DNA of 64,000 nucleotides from Apiotrichum sp. Y4204 (GCA_025531455.1 JAMYHL010000004.1:496001-560000), one strand, 5' to 3'. Numbered from the stretch's first letter, positions 21,756 to 34,537 are shown. Notes: generated from the sequence alone by a model not told the origin. Made by a program: numbers and translations.

Positions 21756-22592
21756 ATGACCCGCTCCAAGTTCAAGGACGAGCACCCCTTCGGTACGTCG
21801 CGCCCCATCGCATCCTGCTGGTGCGCACCGTCAATCCGTGCTTGGACCGCGGCACGACGCGTGTGCGACCATTACTTGTGCAGATGCTTCTGTGAACGCG
21901 TCCACGATGCTGACTCTACCGCCTTTGACCTGATCTAATGCGATTTTTGCTCCTATTTGTCTTCCAACATGACCGATGCTTTATACCATCGAACTTGCCC
22001 AACACTATCAATGGTGGTTTGACCCGCGCCTCGCTGGCTGTTCTCGCTATAGACAAGCGCAAGGCTGAGGCCGAGCGGATCCGTCAGAAGTACTCTGACA
22101 GGATTCCCGTGGGTTTTGATTATCCGAGTGTTTGCTCACTATGTTAGGTCATCTGCGAGAAGGTCGAGAAGAGTGACATCCCGACCATTGACAAGAAGAA
22201 GTACCTTGTCCCGGCCGTGCGTATCATGCGCTTCCATTCTCGAGAATGAGAAGGGAGAGATGCTGACGAAGCAGGACCTCACCGTCGGGCAGTTTGTCTA
22301 TGTCATCCGGTGCGTCCGAGTGTTATTTCTGCGGGCTGGATGATCTGACATGTAACAGCAAGCGCATCAAGCTATCCCCTGAGAAGGCCATCTTCATCTT
22401 CGTCGACGACATCCTGCCGCCAACGGCTGCGCTTATGAGTGCCATCTATGAGGAGCACAAGGACGAAGACGGTTGGTACACGGACAAAATCGCCCTTGGT
22501 GCGCGCAGCTGACAGCAGGCTTCCTCTACATCCTGTACGCATCAGAGAACACCTTCGGCGAGGAGTGGGCAGAGTTCGAAGTCTCGGAGTGA
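21756..22592 (+). CDS. ATG8: Autophagy ubiquitin-like protein ATG8
   Basis: Six exons: 21756-21792, 22053-22108, 22148-22216, 22275-22309, 22359-22471 and 22519-22592, 127 residues. Atg8 is conjugated to phosphatidylethanolamine and builds the autophagosome membrane. The product matches the family almost throughout: [67 protein letters not shown], and LYASENTFG. The conserved glycine is Gly117; ten residues ([10 protein letters not shown]) follow and would be removed by the Atg4 protease before lipidation. The first intron is long for this window (260 nt). Confidence 0.97.
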
Positions 22593-22931
22593 GCAAGCGG
22601 CATTTGGGCGTAACAGGCGGGAGCGGTGGTCCACTCTATATTGGACGCGACGCAGAAGAATACCTGTCGGCAACGCTCCCACTACCACCCCTCGCGTCCA
22701 TCTCCCGCCGCCCCTCCGCCCCTCGCCTATACTCGGCTGAATCGTGTGTGTGTATGGCTATGTACCAAGAGATCTGATTATCGTGATATCATCGATCTGA
22801 TTGTCAGGCAAGGTGTGGTTGACAGTGGCCAGGAAGCAGTAGTTTCTCTTTCTATATGGTAATGCGTGCATGAAGTGGCCACAGCAAGGGTATTATCCCC
22901 CGAGTATGTATCGTACAACAGAAACCCCGCT
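22593..22931. other. Convergent 3' region ATG8/RPF2
   Basis: 339 bases between two stop codons; likely both 3' UTRs, nothing else seen. Confidence 0.45.
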
Positions 22932-24232
22932 CTAGTCCTCGTCCATGCCGCCGTCGCTGTCGCCACCAGCCTCGGCAGCAGCCGCCCGCTCCTTGCGTCC
23001 CACCTTGAGACTCTTCATCTTGCGGCTCTGGAGCTTGCCAAGGTCCTGCTTTCCGATGTGGATGCGGCCGACCTTGTCGCCCATCGCGTCAGTCTCAATG
23101 TTCTTGCGCTTCTTGCCGAGACCGCTCTCAACGTCCTTCTTGGCAATCTTGGGGCGCTTCATGGCGAGCTTGAGAACATCAGGGTCCGCCGTCTGCACAC
23201 GGCGGATCGAGAGGTCGACAGAGGGACCCATCTCGGTCAGCTGCACGCGGGGCACCTTGGATCCAGAGGCGAGGAGCTTGATGGTGAAGACACGGACGTG
23301 GACCTTGGGGAGCGGCGCACCCTCCTCGAGCGAGCCGGTTGTCGGGCCGGCCGTCACGGAGATGACATACTCAATGTCCATGAGGGGAATACCGGTGTCG
23401 TGGTGGGCATTGTACGTGTCGAGGAGGTACGACTTGAGGTGCTGGAAAGTGGGGTGGGTGTCGAAGAGGTCCGAGTGGAAGACCATGAGGGGGCGGGTGC
23501 CGACCGAGGCCTTGGGGGTGGGAATGGCCGACATGGGGGTAAAGGCGTCAAGGCCGACCTCGAGCTGATCGAGCACGCGGCCGTCAAACATGCGCGTGAG
23601 GACGAGGTCGTGCGGGCGCTTCTTGGAGTGCAGGCCCGTGAAGAGGAGGGCCGCGTCGTTCTTGCCCGAGAAGAACTCGAGCGACGACGCATCCTCAAAG
23701 GGGTGAATGTCGTTCTTTTTCGAAAAGTTGATCGCGAGCGGGCGCTTGAGCGCGTACTGCCTGTCAGTCACGGGTAGCTGAGGCGGTGCCATTGATGTCT
23801 ATACCCTCACTCCAGCCCCATTCCTCTCGTCGACCTCCGCGTTCCGCGCATTCAACTCACCAGATCCTTCATCGCATCGCGCACGCGCTCCGACGTGTTC
23901 TGGCCACGCACGAAGATCGCCGTCTTCTCATTCTCGACAATCTTGGCCTCGCGCTCCTCGAGCGCACGCTTCACGCGCGCGTTTCTCGGCTTGCTACTCG
24001 TATGAACCGGAACAGCATTCAAATGCGGAGCATTGTTGAATCAAGAAAAAGCGGTGCAGAGTGGGACGAGTGGGGCGGGTGTCGGGGTCGGATCAGGCGG
24101 GGGATGAAGAAGGCGATGAACAGATGGAGGATGGCGATATCGGAGGGAAGAGCAGTGTCAGCGCCGCAATCGAGCACGTTTCTTCAGCCACCGCGGCCCG
24201 GCAGCGACTTACATGGTCCTGAGCATCGACAT
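22932..24232 (-). CDS. RPF2: Ribosome biogenesis factor RPF2 (Brix domain)
   Basis: Three exons, 24232-24213 (20 nt), 23993-23861 and 23756-22932, give 325 residues. Rpf2 with Rrs1 brings the 5S RNP to the pre-60S ribosome in the nucleolus. The 20-nt exon plus exon 2 produces MLRTIKPRNARVKRALEERE, the family N-terminus; the Brix domain follows with IVENEKTAIFVRG, NDIHPFEDASSLEFFSGKND, KRPHDLVLTRMFDGRVLD and a long basic C-terminal tail (SRKMKSLKVGRKERA). An alternative long frame starting at 23792 would miss this conserved N-terminus. Intron 1 (219 nt) separates the tiny first exon. Confidence 0.94.
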
Positions 24233-26146
24233 CTTGGGCCGGTGTCGAGGGTGCTTTTGAAGAGTGGGAGAAGAGGTGGCGCCCGAGATGCAGATACATT
24301 CGCCATCATCACGTCCGTCGAGCTCGACATTGTCGGCGGAGATCTTCGAGCTCGTCTCGCTCAAAGTTTTTGATTCCGGGTGGCGGGACTTGGGTACTTG
24401 GGTGGGTGACTCTGCCGCGTGGTTTTTGCATGGCTTTCAGTGTGGCGATGATCGCGATGAGGCGGGGTCACCATGAGCGCTGGATTGCTTCCGCGACGGT
24501 CTCAAGATGTTAGCCGGAGATCGGGAAAAAGCCTTGACTGTTGTCCATTCTCTCTGAACGCCAGTGATAACGACAACGGAGCTATGCGTCGGGGCGTAGA
24601 TAACGCTCGCACAGCATAGGCCAGGCGAACGAGAATAATGCCTTCTGACAGCTGACTGACGTCTACTCCTCCTCACAAAGCAGAAAGCAGTGCAACACTG
24701 ATCATTGCATCACTAACCGGGGTGAAGAACATGCCCCGACATTGGCAACATCCTCACTCTGATCTAATCTCAACAATCTCACCACAGCTATCACAGCCCA
24801 GCTTTCCCAGCTTGCCGAGCTGGTCCCAAGATACTCCTGCATCACGTCTTGTCCGTCGATCATACCTCACTCCCGATCAGCACGCTAGTAAGGTTCGCGG
24901 CCCTGTCGGGCGATCGCCGTGGGCATGGCGGTGCCACGCATTCCGCGGCTCGTGCTTTCCGTCCTGCTTTCTGGGAATATGGAGCTGTCTGGGCTATTCT
25001 CGTGTCCAAAGTTACAGAGTTCCGAAGTCCTGAAGACATCTCGCCTTACACGAAGGGAATAGACTACCGGCGTTCCTCGGAGCCTCGCCAAGCCTGACCC
25101 CGTGCGTCTCCGCATTCCTGGGTCATCGAGATGACACCGCGGATCGGCCCAGGCCAGACTTTTGAAGTTCGAGGCACCGTCTTCTGTTTATTATGATTTC
25201 ATGATGCGAAATGAGATTTTATGGAGATATGGGATATACATGGCGCCCGAGTGCTTGTGTTGTCCCGCCAGTTCCGTCCCACACCGTCACGCACATTCCC
25301 TATGCGACCTCGACTCCGACCGCATTCGCCTTCTCGTAAAGATCGCTGTGCCGCGCCTGTGCCCCGCTGTGCGGTCCGAGGAATATCAGCTCGCCGCGAA
25401 CATGGAGCTCCGCGCCCCGTCGCGGATCAACACGTACCGCCACACTGGACGATTTGTGGGAACCTGGAATGGACAGCAGAGTTCGGGGGAACGACGGTCA
25501 TCCTTGCTGCTCGCCGGTCGTGTCCGTCCCGACCGGAGAATTCTGGTCTCACATGGGATAAGGTATCGTAATTGTGATAAACACGTAGAGCAGTCCACTG
25601 AACATGTCCTCACAACTGTTCCCTCTGGAGGAGTGACACTGGTATTCAGCGCCTTGTCACTTTCGTGTGGCATGCCATTCGACGAGCATCACTGCCTCGA
25701 CGGCACTGCATGTACGTGAGAAGGAATGAAGTTGGAGCTGAGGTGGAAGTTGACGGCTGATGCGATCTTGGGGCTCGGGAACAGTACCCGATCATTCACC
25801 AGGCCAGTGTTCAGAGGCGGGCCTACACCGCCATGGTTGTGTTCGCTTCTCTGTCCGACTTCTCAGTCCCCATGGTCGCTCTGACCGAGGCGGATGTCGG
25901 CCATATCACAACCTGGATATCGGCAAACCCGGATATCGCGTTGAGCTGTAGGGGTCAACGAGCGGGTGGCTGTATGTGATCACGGTGCGCAAGCCATTGG
26001 AGGCCTCGACCAGGTCGCTCGAGAATAAGATATAAAGCCCTGCTCTTCGGGACCAACGTACTCCCCAACACAGTATTCTTTCAATCTTCAGCGCCTCAAC
26101 TCCAAACACCAACTAGCACTACCTTCCACGCATCTGCACAAGAACA
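24233..26146. other. Gene-free 1.9 kb
   Basis: No supported gene. The longest open frame, 25162-25719 (plus, 185 codons), has no domain, no signal peptide and an antisense frame of similar length, so I leave it out. The last 120 bases form the lectin promoter. Confidence 0.45.
26031..26037 (+). promoter_or_regulatory. TATA box of the lectin gene
   Basis: TATAAAG in a locally AT-rich setting, 110 bases before the lectin start codon, followed by a C/A-rich leader. Position and sequence suit a strongly regulated secreted-protein gene. Confidence 0.55.
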
Positions 26147-26837
26147 ATGGTTGCTCCCATCTCCCTCTTTGTACTCCTCGCGGCCCTCATGGCACCCGTA
26201 ATCGCCCAGGACGCTGGCGCCGACCCCGCCCCGACCGACGATGGTGCCGCCGCCGCTGCCGCCGCCCCGGAGGCCTCTGGCGCTCCCCCTCCCGCCGGCA
26301 AGGCGGCCGACACCCAGCCGAACGCCGAGGCCTACCGCCGCCGCCGCTACACCGAGATCCACCCGTACGGTAACCGCCGCAAGTGTCTCGATGTCGCCGG
26401 CGCGCGTTTCGAGAACGGCACCCCCGTCCAGATCTACGACTGCAACGGCACCAACGCGCAGCGCTTCGTCCTCACCCACGGCAACACTGCCGTGCGTGTC
26501 TACGGGACCAACTTCTGCCTCGATGCCGGTTCATGTGAGTAATAGCAGGATAAGTTGGGAGTTGGCGCTGACGGGCAGACCCTGGTAACGGTGTCGGCAT
26601 GAAGATCTGGCAGTGCTACGACAACCTCCCCGCCCAGGAGTGGTACTTCAACGGGCGCGACGGCCACATCAGCCTCCGCAACACGAGTGAGCCCATCACA
26701 ATTGATAAAGGCTGACCTCTGCAGACCAGTGTCTCGACAACACCAACGGCAACCTGTGGAACCGCAACCGTGTGCAGACCTGGCAGTGCTACGCGGGCAA
26801 CCCCAACCAAGTGTGGACGACCAACTACTACGTCTAA
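26147..26837 (+). CDS. Secreted ricin-B-type (beta-trefoil) lectin domain protein
   Basis: Three exons, 26147-26534, 26579-26686 and 26725-26837, give 202 residues. Residues 1-20 are a clear signal peptide (LFVLLAALMAPVIA). A low-complexity Ala/Pro/Asp linker (21-62) ends in RRRR at 64-67, a likely Kex2-type processing site. The rest is a single beta-trefoil: GNRRKCLDVAG, GTPVQIYDCNGTNAQRF, FCLDAGS, GVGMKIWQCYDNLPAQEWYF, NQCLDNTNG and VQTWQCYAGNPNQVW, with the QxW-type repeats at the end of each subdomain. No catalytic domain is attached, so it is a carbohydrate-binding module, not a toxin A-B protein. Ligand unknown. Confidence 0.9.
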
Positions 26838-28931
26838 ACGTCTGCCGCGAAGCAGTGGCGATAACACTCTGCAGTAGCGTTCCCCCGCCGCTGGCTTCCC
26901 GGACAATCGATGGACATTCGTCAGACCCGTATTTCATTGTGTCGTGGGTAAGTATCAATGGGCAAACAGCCTAGTAAAGCGAGAAATAGGAAAAATCAAT
27001 AAACATAGCATTGTCCAATGTCCGCGTTGTAATTCGTACCCGGCTCTCTATCTCCACCCGAAACCCCTGCTGTAATCTCTCATCCTCCCCTCCCGATGCA
27101 CTGTCTTTACAGGATGAATGTACTGTATTTCCTGGAAGAGCAGAGTCCAGAATCAGTTTACGATGAGTGCCACGCATACTACGGGGGTAATGAGCTCTCG
27201 AGCTCAAGTCACGGCCCGCTCCCACGTGCCGCCTGTGGTCCATCTGAGAAGTCCTTCATGTGTGGTCAGCGCGTTAGCATAGACGAGCCGCACTCCCACT
27301 CCATCGCCAATGTGCTCATGATCCATGGCTGTCACGGAGGAGTCTCGGGACATTCTCGAAGGTCCGCAAGCCCCACCAAAACTACGCGCCGCGCGCATGA
27401 GTGGGGTCTCATGGGGTAATGACAAAGCGAGTTGACCACAGCGCAGCGCCAAGTAGCGGCGGGAGACTCTACCTCAGCTCCAACGGCCCCAGTGTCACGT
27501 CACGCCGTCGGCGCTGGGCCCGTCACGAACTCGTCATCGCAAGCGACTGGCATTCACGTTGTTTTCGATGCGTCGGAGATCAGTGGATCAAGCAGGTGAA
27601 GTGCCAAGGGCTCTGGTGTCTTCGGTGGACTTGGCGTAGTTTGAATCAGTGTGGGTGGAAAGGAGGGTGGATGAGTTTGCTCCACCAGATATATACGTCT
27701 GCATGACGGTGGTGCTGGCGCGTCGACGCATCAACCCCGTCATGATGCCCGACGACGTCGATATGATCTGCAATTACATTGGCCTTGGGCTGGTTTTGCA
27801 TGTGCAGCGCTAGACAGGCTGGCCTGGCCCTCAGTGTGTAGAAGGTTGAGTCTGGTCGTTTAGCGCTTCATCGCCATCAGGCTGGCTTCCCTTGTGAATG
27901 CCGGACCAAGCTAGGAGTATAGGAGATAAGGTATAAGGTAAAGCTGAATGGGAATCCGACTAAGAAAAAGTGCAAAGTCAAGGCAGTGCGGATAGAAAGG
28001 CCCAGAGAGGGCGGTGGGGCCCAAAGTGGTGGGATGGATGCCGAAAGTCAGGCACTGCCCTCGTCATTTACTTGACTGCTAGTGGATGGAATTCAATCTC
28101 TCGTGATGTGGAGGGGAGGGAATGTGCTGCATTCCTACCATTGCCCAGAGGCCAGATTGCCGTAGTTTGTGCTATCCTGCCGTCATGGTGATGGCCAGAG
28201 CATCCAGAGCATCCAGAGGGTGACTTACTACGCCTGTGCTGCGCTTGTCCGCACATTACTCAGGCACTATCCCATCCTTTCATGTGCGATCCGACAAGCG
28301 CAATATCCCAATTTCCCGCACATCCTGCTTCGGAACGTTCTCACACCTGGCCGTGCACCTCGGCATCTCGGACAACAGCACAGCCAGCATGCACGGAGCC
28401 GGGTCCGGGGATCCGGGGGAGATCATGCGCAATACCTGGACGGCACGGAATGCTCGGCGAGTGCACGCCGAGTGCACGGCGAGTGCACGAGTGTCCTGGT
28501 CTTGGCCCGGAAGCCACATACAGGGCTCATTGATTCCTGCTGGCGAAACAGGTTGCGAAATTTCCGACCTCGTCGTCGCATGACGTCTCTCGGGTCTGCG
28601 CCACATCATTGCGCCACGCCGTCGGGCCAGGATCTCGTACGTCGATGCTCGTGACTCGGATGCTCGGATGCCGGGCGGCGGGCAAAGAAACGGCCTGCGC
28701 TGCAACTGAAATTGATGATAGTGGCCTGATGCTGGAGGCCTGCGATGGCCTGATGACCCGCCCTGCAGAACAAAGAAAGTGGGCCATCATGGGCCGTGGC
28801 CGCCGTAGCCGCCCAATCTGTCCAATTTCCTCCAGCCGGCAAGACATGGCATGGATTGCTATTAACTACCGATGTGATGAATGCAACGACATTTTGCGAC
28901 CTTGCTTCTCTCACTCGCACCATCGTGCACC
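26838..28931. other. Gene-free 2.1 kb
   Basis: No supported gene between the lectin and the first protease. A three-copy 11-nt repeat lies near 28.46 kb. Short open frames occur on both strands without conserved features. Confidence 0.45.
28458..28489. repeat. Three copies of CGAGTGCACG, 11-nt period
   Basis: The decamer CGAGTGCACG recurs three times with 11-nt spacing in intergenic DNA about 450 bases before the first protease gene. GTGCAC is palindromic, so each copy carries a small inverted repeat. Confidence 0.8.
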
Positions 28932-31604
28932 ATGCTCCTCCCCGTGCTCGCATTCGCCATCGCGGGCGACAGTCTCGCAAGCACCCTTCCCCTAACCGAC
29001 AGAGGGGGCGATCTTGCCCGGCCACCAGAGCATGCTCCCCCAGAACCGGCACGCGGGTTCTATGGATGGCGTCGACGACAGAGCATCTCCAGGACAGTCG
29101 AACGAGCTCCACGGCCTGGGAGTTCGGCCGGGGAGAGGGGCGCCCCTAGCGTGTGTTCTGCCACCGCTCAATGTGAGGATGGCACGGAGCTGTCGCCGAA
29201 TCGCGCAAAGCTCGTGCAGCAGCTCGTCGCCGTCGGGGCCAAGCACAGCGAGCTGTTGGGGACGCGGCGGAACCGGAAGCGCGAGTGGGAGACTGGGTGA
29301 GTCGCACCGTGTGCAAGAGCAGATTGAGCTGTCACCGTTGTGCATGGAGTGCCTGGGGCACGGCTGACGTATCGCAGCATCAACAATGTATATCGCGATC
29401 TCGCCTGGAGTGTATCGATTGACATAGGGTATGTTCTTTCTCTTTTTCTTCTTTTCCTTTGTCCGTCTTGTGGTTGGTCGGCGTGTTGAACGCTGCGGGA
29501 CCCCATCGACCCCATCGACCCCATCGACCCAACAGACAGGCGCGAGGCTGATGTGTTGAAACTGGAGGCCGGGGCCCGAGCGGCCGTGGCTCGGGTGGTG
29601 GCCCCCCGAGGTGGCGATCCCGCCGTCCGCGGAAAATCAATTGCTTGGCTTACGGCTTGACATTCACTGTCCCAATGTCCCGACACTGGCACTGACACCT
29701 GCAGCACGCCTCCGCAGACACTCAACGTCTCTGTCGACACGGGCTCAACCACGCTGTGGATCTACACGGGGTGCGACGCACACGTCTGCACAAATGTGAC
29801 TGTCTTTGACAGCACAAAATCGAGTACGTTCAACGCGAAGAACGACAAGCCATTTGTCCAAAACTACGGGATCGGTGGCGTCGACGGAACCTATGGGCAT
29901 GATGTCGTCTCTATCGCCGGGACTGCCGTGCCCGAACAGCAATTTGGTGAGTGCCCGCATATGCCCGTTGACGTCTGGAAGGCATGAATGTGCGTTGCAA
30001 GCGAGACAGATTGCTATGCACAAGTGGATGACGAAGGTCGTGTTTCGCCTGTGTCTTGCAGCTCACAGGATCTCGACCTGTAAAGTCGAGGCATGTGACG
30101 TCATCCACCATGACTCGGCTCACCCATCAAAACGCAGATCTCATCCATGATCCGCTTTGCTGACTGACTACAGGCCTCGTGACATACAACGAGACGGACG
30201 GCATGGGCGCAATGAAGGGCAGCACAAAGTCGGGCTTGTTAGGCTTGGGCTGGCCGAATGGTGGCGTCGGCAAGGACCCGCGCTCATGGTGGGCGGAGAG
30301 CGTAAAGGCGAATAAATGGCCAGAGCCCATGTTCGGCATCCACCTGGGGCGCGAGCTGGACCACAGCCTCACCCACTTCGAGGTCCCCGGTGGACACATT
30401 ACGCTGGGGTGAGTGCCAACGACTGCAAAGGTGGTGTTTGATGGTGTGTTGCGTGAGCGTGATGAGTGGTTGCGGTGGCTCTAGCAGGAGGCGAGAGCGG
30501 CCCGGGTTGTGGCGCACGTAACAGCGAGAACTGACACCCCAGTGGTCTCGACCAAAGCCTCTATTCTGGCGATGTGCACTATGTCGACGCCGTCCGTGAC
30601 TCGTCAGTCTACTGGCAAGTGCCATTGGATGGTGTGACGGTCAACGACGTTGTGCTGGATGCCAGACGTGGCGACGACTCAAAGTCATTGGCCATCATCG
30701 ACACGGGAACGACAGTTGCCCTTGGAGCGCGCGACGTCGTCGCCCAGATGTACTCGCACATCCCTGGAGCCGCGATCGATCCACAGGTGACCTTTTCCAT
30801 GCTTGGCTACGATGCCGACATCTACACCTTTCCGTGCAAGTCCATCTCCACGCTGCCGAAAATTTCGATTCGCCTCGGTGGAGTCGACTGGCCGATATAC
30901 CCACCTGATCTTGTTGTCTCCATCAACGGGACGCAGTGTACGGGCGCACTTCTTGGACTCGACAGGTGAGCAACTTCAGCGGGCCGTGGCCAGTTGACCA
31001 GAGATGTGTTATTCTTGTGCTGAAACAGATGCTCCTTGCAAACCTCTCTGCCTCTCGACATGCCCGCTCTTTGATTCCTGACTGTGTGCCGGAATGTCTC
31101 CTGGCGTGTGGCTAACCGTCCCGATGTCGTCAACATGCTGACATGGGCTGGTTTTTATTTGTCACTGTTCCTTGCATATGGGCTATGGGCATCTGCCGTT
31201 TTCTTTTGCCATAATCCAGCCCGACCGATCTCTGGCTCCTGGGCGGCACGTTCCTGAAAAACGTCTACAGTGTGTATCGCTACGACCCGCCGTCGGTCGG
31301 TTTCGCCACTGTTTCGCCCCCCAACGATGCGCGTTACCCGACGGACGACATCTCGGCACTCGATGGCTCAAACATGATCTACTTTGACTCGAGCAGCGAC
31401 CGCAGCGGAAGGCACCTTACGTCCGGAAGCGGGCGGCCGACTGGCGCCCAGCAGGCGGGCGATGCGCCCAAGCCCGCTGTCACAGAGCTCGCGTCAACTG
31501 CAATGACTCGCGCGCGCCACCCGGTTGCGAGCCACTCCAAGCAGCCCGCCCTCCTCATCCTCATCCTCGCCGCGGCTACTTGGACGGCCGCGGTTTGGTG
31601 CTGA
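28932..31604 (+). CDS. Pepsin-family (A1) aspartic protease with GPI-like tail
   Basis: Six exons: 28932-29296, 29378-29428, 29705-29946, 30174-30408, 30543-30965 and 31220-31604, 566 residues. Signal peptide MLLPVLAFAIAGDSLAS. A long basic propeptide ends near RRNRKR (112-117), a Kex2-like site. The catalytic aspartates are D150 (VDTGSTTLW) and D351 (IIDTGTTVAL); the flap region is NYGIGGVDGTYGHD, and GLLGLGWP and LLGGTFLKNVYSVY mark the rest of the fold. Ser/Thr-poor spacer sequence then leads to a hydrophobic end (LLILILAAATWTAAVWC), a candidate GPI-attachment signal. Introns here are longer (81-276 nt) than in the housekeeping genes. Its nearest relative in the window is the protease at 34.5-36.3 kb. 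Confidence 0.88.
29501..29527. repeat. Three 9-nt tandem copies (CCCCATCGA)
   Basis: Perfect tandem triplication inside the second intron of the first protease gene. Confidence 0.9.
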
Positions 31605-34537
31605 GTCCTATATCTATATTCCACAGATCTCCGCATAGCGATCATCTACCTACACCATTATACACCAAGCCCTCTCATTGTACTGTACCACCACTATCTA
31701 CGATTTCCCGCCATATAAATATATCTCCCTAATTGCTCTATAATAATCATTGTACCCCGCATAGCCACCATAGGCACCACCATAGCTACTTCTTGCATAC
31801 TTGTTGTCTACCATCTTGGGCGTCTTGGCAAGGGACAATAGAAGGAACCGATGACAGGTCCGAGCTACTGCCACATATGGCCGAGGGCACTCCAACTCGG
31901 CCAACTAGGGGGGTATGCCAAGGCGAGATAACTGCCCTGGCGAGATAACCATCCCATTCCTGCTCTTTCCTGTTCCTGTTCAACAATCATTTGTGTCCAG
32001 GTACGCTGCAGGATCCAGGAAAGAGTAACGCGACACGAACTAGAAAGCTGAGACATCGCTTCGTGACAGGGCGATAACGTATGAACTAACCCATCCGATA
32101 GAATTCCGATATCAACCACAGTCACGACACAACCGTCTTCCTGGTCGTCCTGCCTCGAACCCAGATACCTGGATTTTCCTGTAGTCGCGCGCGCTCTGCT
32201 CATAGCTGTACCCTCTCCATAGTCGCGCTGGTATAGGACATCACACAGGTGGGCATGGATGTTCTGTACAGCATGTCCAGGAGTTCCAGGAACCGGGTGC
32301 CTCGGACCTGCAATGTGTTGCCCCATATGGTTCCTACAAAGCCAACCTTTCGAGAAGGTCCGCGTGAACCCACTACACAGCTATGCGAGCTAGCAAGCTG
32401 ACAGGCACACGGTCACGCGTGAAGGAGGTCGTTATGACGGCAAAATGTCTCCGTCCTCAGGACTGCCTCCGGATGATATCGGTGCAGTGGCCTGAACACT
32501 GTCGTTGGATCGTTGGGCGGACACATTCAGGCGTGTCCGACACTGCCGACAGTAGCGTCTCGTTAGACAGACAGTGGCTGCCTGGAGTGAGGATCGTGAG
32601 GACGGGGGTCGACACAGAGATACATTATGACAAAATTGGAACAGCCTGGACTCTGGCTGCATGCCGATCACGACGATCAGGAGTGGGCCACGTTGGCCCC
32701 TGGGGGCGTGCGCCCGTGGCCTGCGGATTGCTGCGAGCACACACAGATGCACACATTGTCGATCTCTCGTCGATCTGCTGGCAATCCACGCAGATCCTTC
32801 TCCTTTGCACCCCCATTTCATTGGGGGGTTTGCTCGTTCGGTAGAGATCGAGATCAGCCATGGAGAGCAAGACAGAGAGATCTAGAGAGATACCGTCAGA
32901 TTGGCTCGGATGAGATCTCACCCGTCTACTGTCCTTTACGGTGTGTTCCTGTGCTGTTGCCTGTGCCCCAGGTGCTTCCCGCGCTACCCGTGTTCTCAAG
33001 AGCGGTACAAGTCATCAGTCAGTCGCGCAGTCTGCTATGCACCAGTCGAAAGCTGAAACTTCGGCTCCTCTCTCAGACTTCTGAGCTTCTGAAGCTCTGA
33101 CAGATTACGATTTCCTCTCTCGGTAATGAACTGTGGTGCCTCAAGACCCACCGATCCCCACGATGCTGCATCTTGCAGCTCTACAAATCTACAGCCATAT
33201 GAGACCGATGTGTGATGTTCCGTGACCCTTGACTGCGCACCCCAGATCCCCTCCCTGGATCCCTGGACCCTGAGTCAGGCAGTCAGACTATCGACTAACG
33301 GGCTGGGCAACTGAGCAGCAACAGCTCACCGTCCATCCTCCATATAAAGAAGGTTTGTGCACCGCGTTTCGTTTGCACCAACTTGACACAAGGGGGGCAG
33401 GACAGGTTGCTCGTGCCGTTGCTGTTTGCGGTGTAGTCTAAACACTGTTGTACCCTGTCCTTCGCGGCTCGCAATTCCCGAAAGACCTGAAGCTTGAGGA
33501 TATCTCTTGTATGCATGGGGGTGGCAGTACTGGTGGATACCGCCCACTGGTCACTGGTCATCGAGGCAAATGCTGCAAGCTGCAAGCTGAGCGCGACAGG
33601 GCCCGCTGGGGCTTCAGGAACAAGGAAACATGGCAGCGCGCGCCAAGCGCCTGGTTCTTTTTGGGCAGGGAGGGGCCTGATCGAAAGGGTCTGCCAAAGT
33701 ACGGTAGGACTACTAATAATGAAAAATCCGGGGGGACGGCCAGCAGGGTGATCAGAGCAGAGGACAGAGGACTGCGGACTGCCAAGTCAGATAAACAACA
33801 GCGTGGTGGAAGAGATGGAACTGGGGTACTGTGGTGTTGTCGCGACGCCGAGAAGTCTGGAGCCTAGAACTCTGGAGCTCTTGAGGCAATCCCAGGGACT
33901 CCTGAGCAGCCTGAGCCTGAGCCTGAGAGCTGTGGGATCGCATGCCCATGGAGCATGGAGCAATGCAACAGTTCCCCTTGCAATCCCTCCATTCCTCGGT
34001 TCCAGTACATCGATGCATCGCCGTAGTCCTACCTGCCGCATCCCAGCACCGAGAGTGGGCCCGGGGGCCGTGCAGGTTTGAAGATTGAAACGTAAAGAGT
34101 CCAATGCGAACGACATGGCGACACTAGTACTAGACATGGTTCTCCGCATCTCCGCCACAGCAACCGGGCGGTCCACCGCCCAGGGCCCAGAGTCCCAAGA
34201 CAAGCGGGGGGGAAGAGAGGCTGCCAAGGCCAAGGCTAAAGGGCCGGAAGGGCCAAAGGGGGAGGCGAAGAGGCAACGGCAATGGACGCGGAAGAGGCGC
34301 AGGAACAGTGGTGGTTACAATTGTCGATTCCATCCCGAGAGATGATAGATAGCGGGACAGACGGTAAAAGGATACATAACCTACACACTAGCACTTTATC
34401 TGTTGCCCGACCCACCTCCAGTATCGCAGTCCGCAAGACAAACATCCCGTAGCAGGCGATACTCTACTGGGACTCGACTGCCATCTCCACGTCCTTCTGA
34501 ACCGACCCGACGCCATCGCACAAGCGCTCCGAGTGCC
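31605..34537. other. Gene-free 2.9 kb between the two proteases
   Basis: The largest unexplained gap. Candidate frames I cannot support include minus 33585-33295 (96 codons, containing CPPCVKL) and plus 33448-33867 (139 codons). A TATAAAG lies at about 33344. A Gly/Tyr-rich frame sits at 31698-31904 (minus). A GCCTGA repeat is at 33909-33926. No transposon ends or long repeats are visible. Confidence 0.45.
33909..33926. repeat. Three 6-nt tandem copies (GCCTGA)
   Basis: Perfect intergenic triplication. Confidence 0.85.

Noticed and set aside
22866..23777. 303-codon plus open frame
   Set aside because: Antisense to RPF2, whose Brix domain is unmistakable.
25162..25719. 185-codon plus open frame
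   Set aside because: No signal peptide, domain or compositional bias; a minus frame of similar length overlaps it.
24281..26100. tRNA or other RNA genes in the gaps
   Set aside because: I looked for TTCRA-type T-loops with matching stems in the intergenic regions and found none convincing; a covariance-model scan would be decisive.
26147..26837. Ricin-like toxin
   Set aside because: Only a B-type carbohydrate-binding trefoil is present; no catalytic A chain precedes it.
31698..31904. Gly/Tyr-rich minus frame
   Set aside because: Short, repetitive, lies in the 3' flank of the first protease, no second exon seen.
33295..33585. 96-codon minus frame containing CPPC
   Set aside because: Single short frame without splice support or recognisable family; kept only as a hint in the findings.
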